Assembly: GCA_003347645.1 (NCBI GenBank)
Contig: QDFX01000003.1
Coordinates: 124,001-188,000, forward strand
DNA: 64,000 bases
Direction of reading: 5' to 3'
From: Rhizobiaceae bacterium CPCC 101076
Lineage (GTDB): Bacteria; Pseudomonadota; Alphaproteobacteria; Rhizobiales; Methylopilaceae
Part shown: one piece after another, positions 56,001 through 61,303 of the stretch
Layout: each line of letters opens with the position of its first letter
How positions within the stretch are numbered: position 1 is the stretch's first letter
Position numbers and translations under genes: made by a program
The notes under the pieces: model-generated
The model's database searches: none
Told to the model about the DNA's origin: nothing
The model's input: only the letters and a program-made list of their open reading frames with translations

Positions 56001-57314
56001 CGGACCGCGCTCGAACATGCCGTATTCGTCGGTCGCGAGTAGCGGCACTTCCAGCACATGCACGTCGCTCAGCGTCAGGCCGAGCATCGTCTGCGCCTGG
56101 TCCTTTACATCAGCCCAGGTCGGCAGGCCGTTCTTGTTAACGACCGAACCTTCGGTGTGGTGACCGTCGAGAAGTCTGCCGGTTGCGACAGCGCGAGCAT
56201 CGGCAACTCCGTCGCTATCCGTGTCTTCCGAGAACTTGTACTCGCGCAGGAAGACCTGATGCGATGCGTGGGACGTATAGGTCTGGTTCTGGTCGACCCA
56301 GGACGTGGTTGTGTTGGTGTGCTCGCCGTTTTCGTCCGGCGCGGCGCGTGTGAGCACCATGAAATTGCTGTGGCCGCCGGGAACGTAAAGCGGGTCGTCC
56401 GGTTCCAGCGGAATGTAGACGGTGCCATTACCGCCTTTGGTGATCAGATCGAGGCCGTGGTCGAAGAACTGGCCGAAGAATGTCATCCAGGCGTTGAACG
56501 GCGCGGAGAGCCCTTCGTCGGGCGCGACGTTGGGAATGACCAACGAGCCCTCGCTGTTGATAACCAGGCCGAGTTCACCTGCCAGGGTTTCGAGCGCGGC
56601 CGCTGGATCGGCGGCGACCGTTTCAGCCGCTTCGAGCGTTTGCTCAGCGGCAGTGACGGCCTCGGCCGCATCCTGAATAGCGTCGATGCTGGCTGTATCT
56701 CCCGGGACGTAACCAGCGACGGCCGCATCCAGGTTCGCGTTCGCCGTGTCGAGGGCCGTCTGGGCGGTGACGACAGCGGCGTCGGCTTCCGCTTGCGTGA
56801 CGCGCGCATCGAGAAGGCGCTGCAGGTCGGCATGCGGATCCTCGGATCCGGCGAAGGTGAGTGCAGCAATCACTGCAGCGGGATTGTTGAGACTCATATC
56901 GACAATGAGATTGGAAATCGTGCGCGGATCGGCGTCCGCGACATTTCCGGGATTGGCGTAATTGCCATTGGTCGTCGCGGGAGCGGGACCCGGTCCGTCG
57001 GCGTCGAACTGGTCTCCGTCAAGATCATTGACGTAGTGCGGATCGAGCAGGCGGGGCATGGCCTGGTCCGCGGCACCGAAATTCTCGCGACCGGCGACGA
57101 TGTTGTTGTAGGTACCGTCGACGGTGCGCAGACCGACAGGGACATGGGGATCCGGAATGGCCAGAACTGCTCCGGGCGTTCCAGCAGGAACGACGTTGCC
57201 TTCGGGGTCGACGTAAATCTCTGTCAGAGGCGTGCCGTTGGCATGCGCTTCGGAAACCTTGATCTGCTTCAGGATGAACTCGAGGTCAGCCCTGTTGAGT
57301 GTAAAAGCAGCCAT
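47079..57314 (-). CDS. giant secreted protein with two haem peroxidase domains and RTX repeats
   Basis: 3411 residues, no N-terminal signal peptide. Animal-type peroxidase domain 1 (about 270-1000): distal His in FFGQFFDHGLDL, catalytic Arg in GDGRGNENIG, proximal His in VYRFGHSML, then NIARGRDTG. RTX block (about 1070-1210), Ig-like domain (about 1525-1610), RTX block (about 1625-2090). Peroxidase domain 2 (about 2430-2990): FGQYFDHGLDFL, GDGRANENFA, VYRVGHSLI, NVARGRDVG. Acidic tract (about 3010-3105), RTX block and C-terminal export signal. GGAGGG before the ATG at 57314 sets the start. Likely an extracellular peroxidase using bound calcium. Confidence 0.9.
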   Translation of the reverse strand: MAAFTLNRADLEFILKQIKVSEAHANGTPLTEIYVDPEGNVVPAGTPGAVLAIPDPHVPVGLRTVDGTYNNIVAGRENFGAADQAMPRLLDPHYVNDLDGDQFDADGPGPAPATTNGNYANPGNVADADPRTISNLIVDMSLNNPAAVIAALTFAGSEDPHADLQRLLDARVTQAEADAAVVTAQTALDTANANLDAAVAGYVPGDTASIDAIQDAAEAVTAAEQTLEAAETVAADPAAALETLAGELGLVINSEGSLVIPNVAPDEGLSAPFNAWMTFFGQFFDHGLDLITKGGNGTVYIPLEPDDPLYVPGGHSNFMVLTRAAPDENGEHTNTTTSWVDQNQTYTSHASHQVFLREYKFSEDTDSDGVADARAVATGRLLDGHHTEGSVVNKNGLPTWADVKDQAQTMLGLTLSDVHVLEVPLLATDEYGMFERGPNGYAQVLVEVEHSGGTAVLKVEGKAGGLDLLNITAADLPAGHGLADVTTIAPLGTRHAFLDDIAHNAVPKLGLVDHDRNPATAPIEILPDDDDVAGNPLIPNQFGINERYDDELLERHFITGDGRGNENIGLTAVHHVFHSEHNRQIDSQKLIILQSGDLDFINEWLVGSDITALPDGFADMTAVQQLAFGETLNWDGERLFQAGRFATEMQYQHLVFEEFARKVQPAIDPFVFNSITDIDPSIFSEFANVVYRFGHSMLTDSMPRVLLNEDGTVASTDDMGLIDSFLNPIAFNNDGALTAEEAAGAIVRGMTIERGNEIDEFVTGALRNNLLGLPLDLATINIARGRDTGMPTLNQAREQLYAATGSTFLTPYDSWTDFAANLKNPISVVNFIAAYGLHASITDQVTDPAAVTPTNPTGLRDKTLEEKRDAAWALVFGETVGTATVVPADRLDFLNSTGDYNAGNNGLNTIDLWIGGLAEKKMPFGGFLGSTFNAVFEAQLEALQDGDRFYYLTRTQGQNFLNMLEQNSFAKMIMANTDISQPGADGIRGTADDVISRHIGVDSFANYDFVLEVNAANQADYDPENNDLDGPGPVDPLGNDPALEAMGLGKVQRDNPGTLGPDANYIRFTGGEHVVVGGTNNADTIITDFGDDGIWGDAGNDRIESGAGVDLVNGGSGDDIITDSGDSGDFIKGDEGNDVIANSNGLDILMGGSGKDAIFVGVDDTEVFGGEGDDFIAGGAGVDLLMGNEGDDWMEAAGGFDTTAGDNSELFFNSAIKGHDVMFAGDDEHDFDAESGDDIMVQGESVMRNEGMFGFDWAIFKDAQIDGYADMRIPIFTTEQEDVLRNRFDKVEALSGWNGNDTLLGDDRVFGEIAPGDTVATTEGIFFNDGLDQAGIDRITGLSAIVRVNPETGFFEAGNILLGGAGNDNLRGNGGDDILDGDRWLNVRISIRANADGTGAELATVDTMRHTFAADDTSVPAAWRGHALFELLVNRTIVPTQMQIVREIVDTGATATDEDIAFFNDVRANYTVERNTDGSFTVTHVTVSVVIDPLTERNLVSDGVDTLHNVEIARFLDEDVLLVNRAPTGFPTITGTENVLTANINGIADQNGLPPAADFDYQWQVSNNGLDGWTNIGTNSPTFAVANNDNRFYRVAVSYTDDSGYAETVTSQMTAVVGDNNGGGVNDTLNGTADPNLINGRDGNDTLNGGQGDDVINGGDDNDTLNGGAGNDTLNGGANTDTVTYVAATGAVTVNLATGLATGADGNDTLTSIENVTASNFDDVLTGNAGDNLLAGRTGNDTYRVDLNGGDDTINELGGQDRITILTAGAALASLSVSDDGAGTNDGNLDIAFNGQTLTAIDHFDNTNEGVELINFDGGSYAGYQLGSADYTVSTADPANSGTPTARTVTVASGNNLLAGETGADRLTGGTGNDLLFGAAGNDILNGGAGNDLLVGGDGNDTVSGGDGNDVIVYDIDEGDGGGDTITGGANTDTLAIVDEGGNDAETLSVNFDGTRITQIEGGGSVAADVESVTASLGAGSDTLAYNTASAVSVDLAAGTATGFTSIAGVDNVTGGTGSDTFRGNADDNVFTGNGGTDRVVFSGTASAHVFTLDGTSLEVTGTGGTDTLSSVEQLEFDDGVYALVQGTGGVNTLTGSVNADLLLGFGGNDTINAGAGDDMIVYNAGTDGRDIVNGGTEGTEGDTFVINGTNAAETYRVYTRAAWDAVAGNDGASLAAATEIVITRNGTNFASVIAELADIEEIRINTGPGNDTVLPIGDFSPTSLSFNTITIDGSEGNDTVDISSLTSAHRIVFKSNGGNDTIVGTMRPQDVIELADGQSLANYTTTVNPNGTTTLSNGTHSITFASNGNPVIVDDDDDVIDGAFELTARDIAGLKNLVQGRPAFEDDDDTEGHEGIRDLEGTGNNVANPDFGSADQPFIRLTEARYGDLNDEGNRDINPIFDGLDPRDISNILGEQEDGLPKQANDANIFFMAFGQYFDHGLDFLPKNAAYGKLEIGGPDEGAPFGSTPADLTRGEVSGFDEDGNPEHMNKTSPFVDQNQAYGSNELVGQFLRESDGNQGVGMRLLQGGVDPSNPDFNLLPTLRELIQHHWEANTIFHDASLPGGQISFRDYYSNYPIPSGATGNLLDEVTGAFDPDVLNAAVSNFMGSGFPLLLDTNPFISLLDHFVAGDGRANENFALTAMHTVWARNHNFHVEKLLEAGFDGTDEEVFQAAKMLNEAEYQRVVFDEFADALIGGIRGLGTHGHEGYNEEVDARISHEFASAVYRVGHSLIGQTMTILDENGQPKQVALFDAFLNPSNDPGVFTAPLPPGYVPQPGYAQLGVSSILGGIAQQPAEEVDFNIVDAVRNDLVRINADLFSFNVARGRDVGLGTLNQVRADLKASLDPYIREAIGFAGNMDPYTSWADFQARNGLSNTVIAQFMEAYPDLVLDTQEKIDAFVEVNPDIQLQDGPNGSKIVKGIDRVDLWVGGLAEQHINGGMVGQTFWVVLHEQFDRLQEGDRFYYLDRFDNFDFYEEFVDGQEFADIIARNTGLTNLPEHIFEADLEDEDDDDDTGQDPDDDDDEDEDDDDDTGTGGDDDEDEDDDDPTGSDDDEDEEDDDDEDDTSGSDDDDDEDEDDEDDEDDTSGDDDDDDDTTGEDDDDTTVPPPPVQPGVGTALADVLVGTAAADNLIGLASDDVIMGHGGDDAIVAGEGNDFVNGGEGRDVISANAGDDHVFGGGAADMIYGDAGDDRLFGDAGDDLINAGAGSDTVVGGAGNDLFVAEVGDGNDSYFGDEPNGGTGIDTLDMSAITAAITVDLGTGVGGHGSTTSAQSGTDALWGVENVIGGSGADSITASEAVNVMDGGAGNDTFRFLSAAAANGDTIVNFQVGDQVDLTGIDANSGVTGNQAFSLVAGPTFTAAAQLMVSYETRADGDYTVIQGNTGGDNTADFKLSLKGTHEFVPDDLKL
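47380..47960 (-). repeat. RTX repeats of the peroxidase, block 3 (C-terminal)
   Basis: GGxGxD-type nonapeptides next to the C-terminal secretion signal, in a run such as GGAGNDLFVAEVGDGNDSYFG. Position matches the calcium-triggered folding module of type I substrates. Confidence 0.85.
48000..48296 (-). repeat. acidic low-complexity tract (Asp/Glu) in the peroxidase
   Basis: About 100 codons, mostly GAT, GAC and GAA with scattered Thr, Gly and Ser, read as a trinucleotide-rich stretch on the minus strand. It separates the second peroxidase domain from the final RTX block. The low complexity makes it prone to length change by slippage. Confidence 0.9.
51000..52440 (-). repeat. RTX repeats of the peroxidase, block 2 (middle)
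   Basis: GGxGxD-type nonapeptides with interspersed TVTYVAATGAVTVNLATG-like strands, following the Ig-like domain and ending before the second peroxidase domain. Confidence 0.85.
53700..54110 (-). repeat. RTX repeats of the peroxidase, block 1 (N-terminal)
   Basis: Nonapeptide run including GDAGNDRIESGAGVDLVNGG directly after the first peroxidase domain. Confidence 0.8.
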
Positions 57315-57383
57315 GACACCCTCCGGCGCCCGATCGCTGAAGACCAGGCATAGAAATCCCGTTCCGAAAAACACATTTTCCGG

Positions 57384-57447
57384 CCGAATTATTTCGCGGA
57401 TTTATTCGGTTAGTTATCCACGCCGAATATCGCGATTGGAGGCGATA
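57384..57447. promoter_or_regulatory. two inverted repeats upstream of the peroxidase gene
   Basis: CCGAAT and ATTCGG lie 20 bases apart centre to centre (two helical turns), and TATCGC-N8-GCGATA follows 20 bases on. Both are 70-135 bases ahead of the peroxidase start codon, a plausible operator position. Confidence 0.4.
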
Positions 57448-57586
57448 ATGCTTGATCCCGAAAATTCGAGTCAGATAACAAAGTCCAACGATTTTCCGGG
57501 ATTGAGGTCCGACTTCAATTCTGGACTTCGGGCCGACTGATTATCAGACCTTGGTCTGAGCCAGCACCTGCCAAGGTCTCAGACGC

Positions 57587-57613
57587 AAAAACGCCGCGCT
57601 CGATAGCGCGGCG
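57587..57613 (-). terminator. rho-independent terminator of the response regulator gene
   Basis: On the minus strand CGCCGCGCT, four-base loop, AGCGCGGCG, then TTTTT. Perfect nine-base stem about 25 bases beyond the stop. Confidence 0.85.
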
Positions 57614-57636
57614 CTGACGATAGAAGTCTCTAAAGG

Positions 57637-58305
57637 TCAATTAGCGTAGGCGGAAGGCGAGCCACCGTATGGCGGCAGCTGCTGGGCGGCGATAACAACT
57701 TCAAGCCGGTTTCTGGCGTGAAGTTTCTGCATGATGATCGTCATATAGTGCTTCACGGTCTTCTCGCTGATCGCAAGGCTGTGGGCAATCTCGCGATTGG
57801 TTCTTCCGCGGAGCAATTGCTGGACGATCTGCTGTTCACGCAGGCTGAGCTTGTCTTTTTCCGCAGCGGTCTTGAGCATTGCGGCCTGCCTCAAGGCCGC
57901 AATGACTTTCGCTGCGAAGCACTGATTGATAAAGGTGTCGCCACGTCCGACCGCTTCGATAGCCGCCAACAGTTCGGGGACTGAGCTCCCTTTCAGGACG
58001 TATCCCCGGGCTCCCGCGTCCAGCGCCTTCACCGCAACATCGATGTCCGTGACCGACGTACAGACAAGGATCTTCGCGGTTTGCGCGAGACGCTGCAGTT
58101 CCTGGATTGCGGCGCGCGTCTCGCCTGCGAAGGACAGTTCGGTTATCAGGAGATCGGGCTGATGTTCGTGCGTTATCGCAGCGAGATCCGACGGCGACGA
58201 ACCGGTAGCTACGATCTTGAACCTGTCGTCCGATCCGAACAAATTCGCCAGACCGGCGAGAAAAAGCGGTTGCTCGTCGACAAGCGCCAGATTGATACGG
58301 AACAT
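57637..58305 (-). CDS. LuxR/NarL-type response regulator with altered receiver
   Basis: 222-residue DNA-binding regulator. The N-terminal receiver aligns with NarL-type receivers, including the Lys of GYVLKGSS, but the phospho-acceptor position is Glu56 (DLLITELSFAG) instead of Asp, and the acidic pair reads VDEQPLF. It is therefore probably not controlled by phosphorylation, or is fixed in an active-like state. Residues 150-205 are the LuxR helix-turn-helix (LSLREQQIVQQLLRGRTNREIAHSL). No sensor kinase is nearby. Its neighbour is the peroxidase secretion operon, a possible target. Confidence 0.88.
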   Translation of the reverse strand: MFRINLALVDEQPLFLAGLANLFGSDDRFKIVATGSSPSDLAAITHEHQPDLLITELSFAGETRAAIQELQRLAQTAKILVCTSVTDIDVAVKALDAGARGYVLKGSSVPELLAAIEAVGRGDTFINQCFAAKVIAALRQAAMLKTAAEKDKLSLREQQIVQQLLRGRTNREIAHSLAISEKTVKHYMTIIMQKLHARNRLEVVIAAQQLPPYGGSPSAYAN

Positions 58306-58717
58306 TGGCGTTAGCCTCGGTGGTATTCTTCTTATCTACAACCGACGTTAACACTCCATACGAAAGTCGTAAATTCAAATCCTCGAAATGTACTTAATCC
58401 CGCAATTCTGCTATTGCGAACCATTCGCAAAACTGAAGCTATGTTACCGAGCGTTATCGTGTTGGCATTACTATAGGAACGAAGGGTTCGTTCCGAAGTT
58501 TGATTCCAATCAATTTCACTAAGCTAAATCATTAGAAAAGCTATAAATAATCTTTCTAAGGCAGTGCCTTCACAACTTCCGCGGCTCCCACGGGTTTCTG
58601 ACGGATCCAGTCCGGTCGAAGGTGCTCCAAGAGCTTTGAAAAAGCGGGGGTAGGGGAGAACGTGCCTCCAGCGTTTATCGGTCTACAGCCTGGCGATCAC
58701 CCGACTGTAAGGACACC
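58306..58717. other. AT-rich spacer upstream of the response regulator
   Basis: 412 bases with no supported gene, clearly AT-richer than the genome around it (58500-58560 especially). It contains two perfect inverted repeats annotated separately, probably the regulator's promoter region, and the downstream end of the fdh3 operon. No terminator with a T-tract follows the last fdh3 gene; no RNA gene was recognised. Confidence 0.6.
58414..58494. promoter_or_regulatory. paired perfect palindromes upstream of the response regulator
   Basis: TTGCGAA-CCA-TTCGCAA (58414-58430) and GGAACGAA-GGG-TTCGTTCC (58476-58494). Both have three-base spacers; their centres are 63 bases apart, close to six helical turns. 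They lie 110-190 bases before the regulator start. Confidence 0.5.
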
Positions 58718-58909
58718 TCAGAGATCGCGATCGGGTGCGTAATTCTCTCCGTTCCATTTCGGCCCGACGAGATTGTGGCCCGGATCGCCAACCCGCACGC
58801 TTTGGGTGGCGTAGACCTGGAAGGAGTCCTTCTGCGCTTCGGACAGCGCGAACGCGGCCACCACGGCCAGCGCCAGGGTCACGCAAATTCCGGCCAGGAT
58901 GGTTCTCAC
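58718..58909 (-). CDS. small exported protein at the end of the fdh3 operon
   Basis: 63 residues: a hydrophobic N-terminus (about 1-24, signal peptide or membrane anchor) and a 40-residue polar tail (SVRVGDPGHNLVGPKWNGEN). GTG start with AGAGG six bases upstream. It begins 10 bases after the preceding gene's stop, so it belongs to the formate dehydrogenase transcript. No known family recognised; a periplasmic accessory role is only context-based. Confidence 0.65.
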   Translation of the reverse strand: MRTILAGICVTLALAVVAAFALSEAQKDSFQVYATQSVRVGDPGHNLVGPKWNGENYAPDRDL

Positions 58910-58919
58910 GGCTTGCCTC

Positions 58920-59630
58920 TCATTGTGCCGGCACGGTTGGGCCGGCCTTTGCTTGATACTTAAGATCGAGTGCCGCCAGTGCGATCAGCGCAGGAGGCAT
59001 GTCGACGCCCTCGCGACGGGTCTTCCGTGCCGCCGCATGGCACGCCGGGATATCGTTCGCGTCCGCCATTGCCTTGGCCTCGTCCAGCTTGATCGATGCC
59101 TGCTTCTTCGGCGGGTCCGGCGGCGTCGGCGTCGGCGCGCTCATGCCGGACGTCTGCGGTGCATTCTGGCCCTGTCCGGGAGCGGGGGCCGGTCCGGCTT
59201 TCGGAGCTTCGACAGCGGTACCCGACTGTCCTGATGCCTGCTGAGCCGAGCCGCCCGATGCGGCTGCCGCCGGAGGCGGAGCGCCGGGTGTCGATGTCGG
59301 TTTGTTCGGATCCTGGGTTGACGGCGCGACCTGTGCCGATCCCGCTGGTTGAGCCGAGGTGGCAGGTGCCGAGGCTGGAGCAGGAGCGGCGGGCTTCGGC
59401 GTCAGGAAAGCCACCAGTTCAGTGCAGATATTGGCCGGCCCGCTCGCCGGGGCAGCCGGTGTTGCGGCAACCGCAGGCGCCGCGGGAGCAGCCGGAGCAA
59501 CCGGGGCCGGCGTGGGCGCCGCCGGTGCTGAAGGTTGGGCAGCGTCAGCGGGCGGAGGCGTCTGCGCGACGGCGGCGAACGGCGTCAGCGTGGAAGCGGC
59601 GAGCAGTGCCGCGAGGAGATGGCTCTTCAT
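58920..59630 (-). CDS. Pro/Ala-rich exported protein of the fdh3 operon
   Basis: 236 residues. A signal peptide (1-21, ending AVAQTP) is followed by a long low-complexity Pro/Ala/Gln segment, interrupted at about residues 65-80 by ICTELVAFLTPKP, and a C-terminal helical part with DIPACHAAARKTRREGVDMP that contains one Cys-His pair. ATG at 59630 is preferred; the upstream extension overlaps the cytochrome gene. It follows fdh3C within 5 bases. Function unknown; the pattern suggests a periplasmic linker or scaffold. Confidence 0.75.
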   Translation of the reverse strand: MKSHLLAALLAASTLTPFAAVAQTPPPADAAQPSAPAAPTPAPVAPAAPAAPAVAATPAAPASGPANICTELVAFLTPKPAAPAPASAPATSAQPAGSAQVAPSTQDPNKPTSTPGAPPPAAAASGGSAQQASGQSGTAVEAPKAGPAPAPGQGQNAPQTSGMSAPTPTPPDPPKKQASIKLDEAKAMADANDIPACHAAARKTRREGVDMPPALIALAALDLKYQAKAGPTVPAQ

Positions 59631-59634
59631 CGTC

Positions 59635-60681
59635 TCACTCCGCCGGTTGCGCGCCGCGCGGCCCGAGTTGCGGGCCGTCGATCGTCTTGGCCTGCTCTTC
59701 CTCGACCCAGAGGCTGTGATGTGTCTTGGCCCAACCGAGGTCGACCTCGCCGGAACCCATCGCGTCGTAGGCACCCTCCATACCGAGCGAGCCGATATAG
59801 ATGTGCGCGAGGATCACGGCGATGAGCAGGACGCCCACGGTCGCGTGGATATACATCGCGATCTGCATGCCCTCGATCCCGGCTACGGTGAAGGGAAAGA
59901 GCATGATGATACCGGTCGCCGACAGCGCGAGACCGCCAATGACGACCGACCAGAACACGACTTTTTGGCCGGCGTTAAACCGGCGGGCCGGGGGATGCTT
60001 GCCGCCGATGAAACCGCCGAATTGCTTGATCCAGACCCAGTCGACCCGACTTGGGACGTTGTCCTTGATCCAAACCAAAATCATGATCACCAGGCCGACC
60101 ATGAACGGCCAGGACACGAAATTGTGGACGTATTTCGCGTACTGGCTCCAAACGGCGAAGGCGTCCGGTCCGATCAATGGAAAGATCAGCCGCTTGCCGA
60201 AGATATAATTGAGCCCAGTCAGGGCGAGCAGGATGAAGGCGGTTGCCGTCATCCAGTGATTCAGCCGCTCGATAAAAGTGAAACGGAGGATTTTCCGCCC
60301 GGATTCTGGACTGTCCTCCAGCGTGATCCGACCGCGCGTGAAGTAGAAGGCGAACAGCGCGATGAGCATGCCAATGATGGCGATGCCGCCGATCCAGGGC
60401 AACCATTCCTCGCGGAAGGCACGGTATTCGAAGCGGCCGGCAGGTTGTTCCAGCACGGCGGATTTGTGATCCGGGATGCTGACACGCCCTTCGAGCCGCC
60501 CGCCTTGCAATTGGTTGAGGAGCTGCTGCTCGGTCGGCGCGTCGGCCGTCGGATTCTGGCCGCTCGGATTTTCCGTCGCCGGGGCGGGAAGCGGGTCCTG
60601 GCCATGCTGGGCGAAGGCCGGCGCCGCCGCGAACAGTCCCGCAGCAAAGACGGCCGCAAGGATGAGACGTGTCTGCTTCAT
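59635..60681 (-). CDS. fdh3C: formate dehydrogenase cytochrome b subunit (gamma)
   Basis: 348-residue membrane subunit passing electrons from the periplasmic dehydrogenase to quinone. Cleavable signal peptide (about 1-24), a Gln/Pro-rich periplasmic segment (30-80), then four or five membrane spans with haem-ligand histidines in RLNHWMTATAF, YVHNFVSWPF and YIHATVGVLLIAVILAHIY. The extra N-terminal part is typical of alphaproteobacterial Fdh3C/FdoI. ATG at 60681 is supported by GGAGA upstream. Confidence 0.93.
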   Translation of the reverse strand: MKQTRLILAAVFAAGLFAAAPAFAQHGQDPLPAPATENPSGQNPTADAPTEQQLLNQLQGGRLEGRVSIPDHKSAVLEQPAGRFEYRAFREEWLPWIGGIAIIGMLIALFAFYFTRGRITLEDSPESGRKILRFTFIERLNHWMTATAFILLALTGLNYIFGKRLIFPLIGPDAFAVWSQYAKYVHNFVSWPFMVGLVIMILVWIKDNVPSRVDWVWIKQFGGFIGGKHPPARRFNAGQKVVFWSVVIGGLALSATGIIMLFPFTVAGIEGMQIAMYIHATVGVLLIAVILAHIYIGSLGMEGAYDAMGSGEVDLGWAKTHHSLWVEEEQAKTIDGPQLGPRGAQPAE

Positions 60682-60691
60682 CGCCGTCTCC

Positions 60692-61288
60692 TCAGGTCTG
60701 CACGGTTTCGCGGTAGGCGGTCTTCCATCCCCATGCGCCGGTGCCGTAGCCGCGCTTGGCCACACGTTCTTTGTAGATCGTGGCGATGATCTCGCCGTCG
60801 CCGGCGAGCAGTGCCTTGGTGGAGCACATCTCGGCGCAGAGCGGCAGCTTGCCCTCGGCGATGCGGTTACGACCGTATTTTGCGTATTCCACCTCGCTCA
60901 TGTCCTGCTCCGGACCGCCCGCGCAGAAAGTGCATTTGTCCATCTTGCCGCGCGAACCGAAATTGCCGACGCGCGGATATTGCGGTGCGCCGAACGGGCA
61001 GGCGTAGAAGCAGTAGCCGCAGCCGATGCAAAGGTCCTTGGAGTGCAGCACCACGCCGTCGGCAGTGGTGAAGAAGCAGTTCACCGGGCAAACCGAGGCG
61101 CAGGGCGCATCGGTGCAGTGCATACAGGCCATCGAGACCGAGCGTTCGCCCGGCTTGCCGTCATTGAGGGTAACGACGCGGCGGCGATTGATGCCCCAGG
61201 GCACGTCGTGCTCGTTCTTGCACGCGGTCACGCAGGCATTGCACTCGATGCAGCGGTCCGCGTCGCAGAGGAATTTCATGCGGGCCAT
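60692..61288 (-). CDS. fdh3B: formate dehydrogenase iron-sulfur subunit (beta)
   Basis: 198-residue ferredoxin-like subunit with four [4Fe-4S] sites: CIECNACVTACKNEH, CMHCTDAPCASVCP, CIGCGYCFYACPFG, and CTFC with LCAEMC. It relays electrons from Fdh3A to the cytochrome. It lacks the C-terminal membrane helix of E. coli FdnH, relying on Fdh3C for anchoring. Confidence 0.95.
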   Translation of the reverse strand: MARMKFLCDADRCIECNACVTACKNEHDVPWGINRRRVVTLNDGKPGERSVSMACMHCTDAPCASVCPVNCFFTTADGVVLHSKDLCIGCGYCFYACPFGAPQYPRVGNFGSRGKMDKCTFCAGGPEQDMSEVEYAKYGRNRIAEGKLPLCAEMCSTKALLAGDGEIIATIYKERVAKRGYGTGAWGWKTAYRETVQT

Positions 61289-61303
61289 TTGAGTTCTTTC
61301 TCC

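Larger units (their letters stand above)
57315..57636. other. spacer between the peroxidase operon and the response regulator
   Basis: 322 bases, no gene supported. The half nearest the peroxidase gene carries CCGAAT-N14-ATTCGG (57384-57409) and TATCGC-N8-GCGATA (57428-57447). Further off lies TCAGACC-TT-GGTCTGA (57544-57559). The part next to the regulator holds that gene's terminator. The peroxidase promoter must lie in this spacer. Confidence 0.6.
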
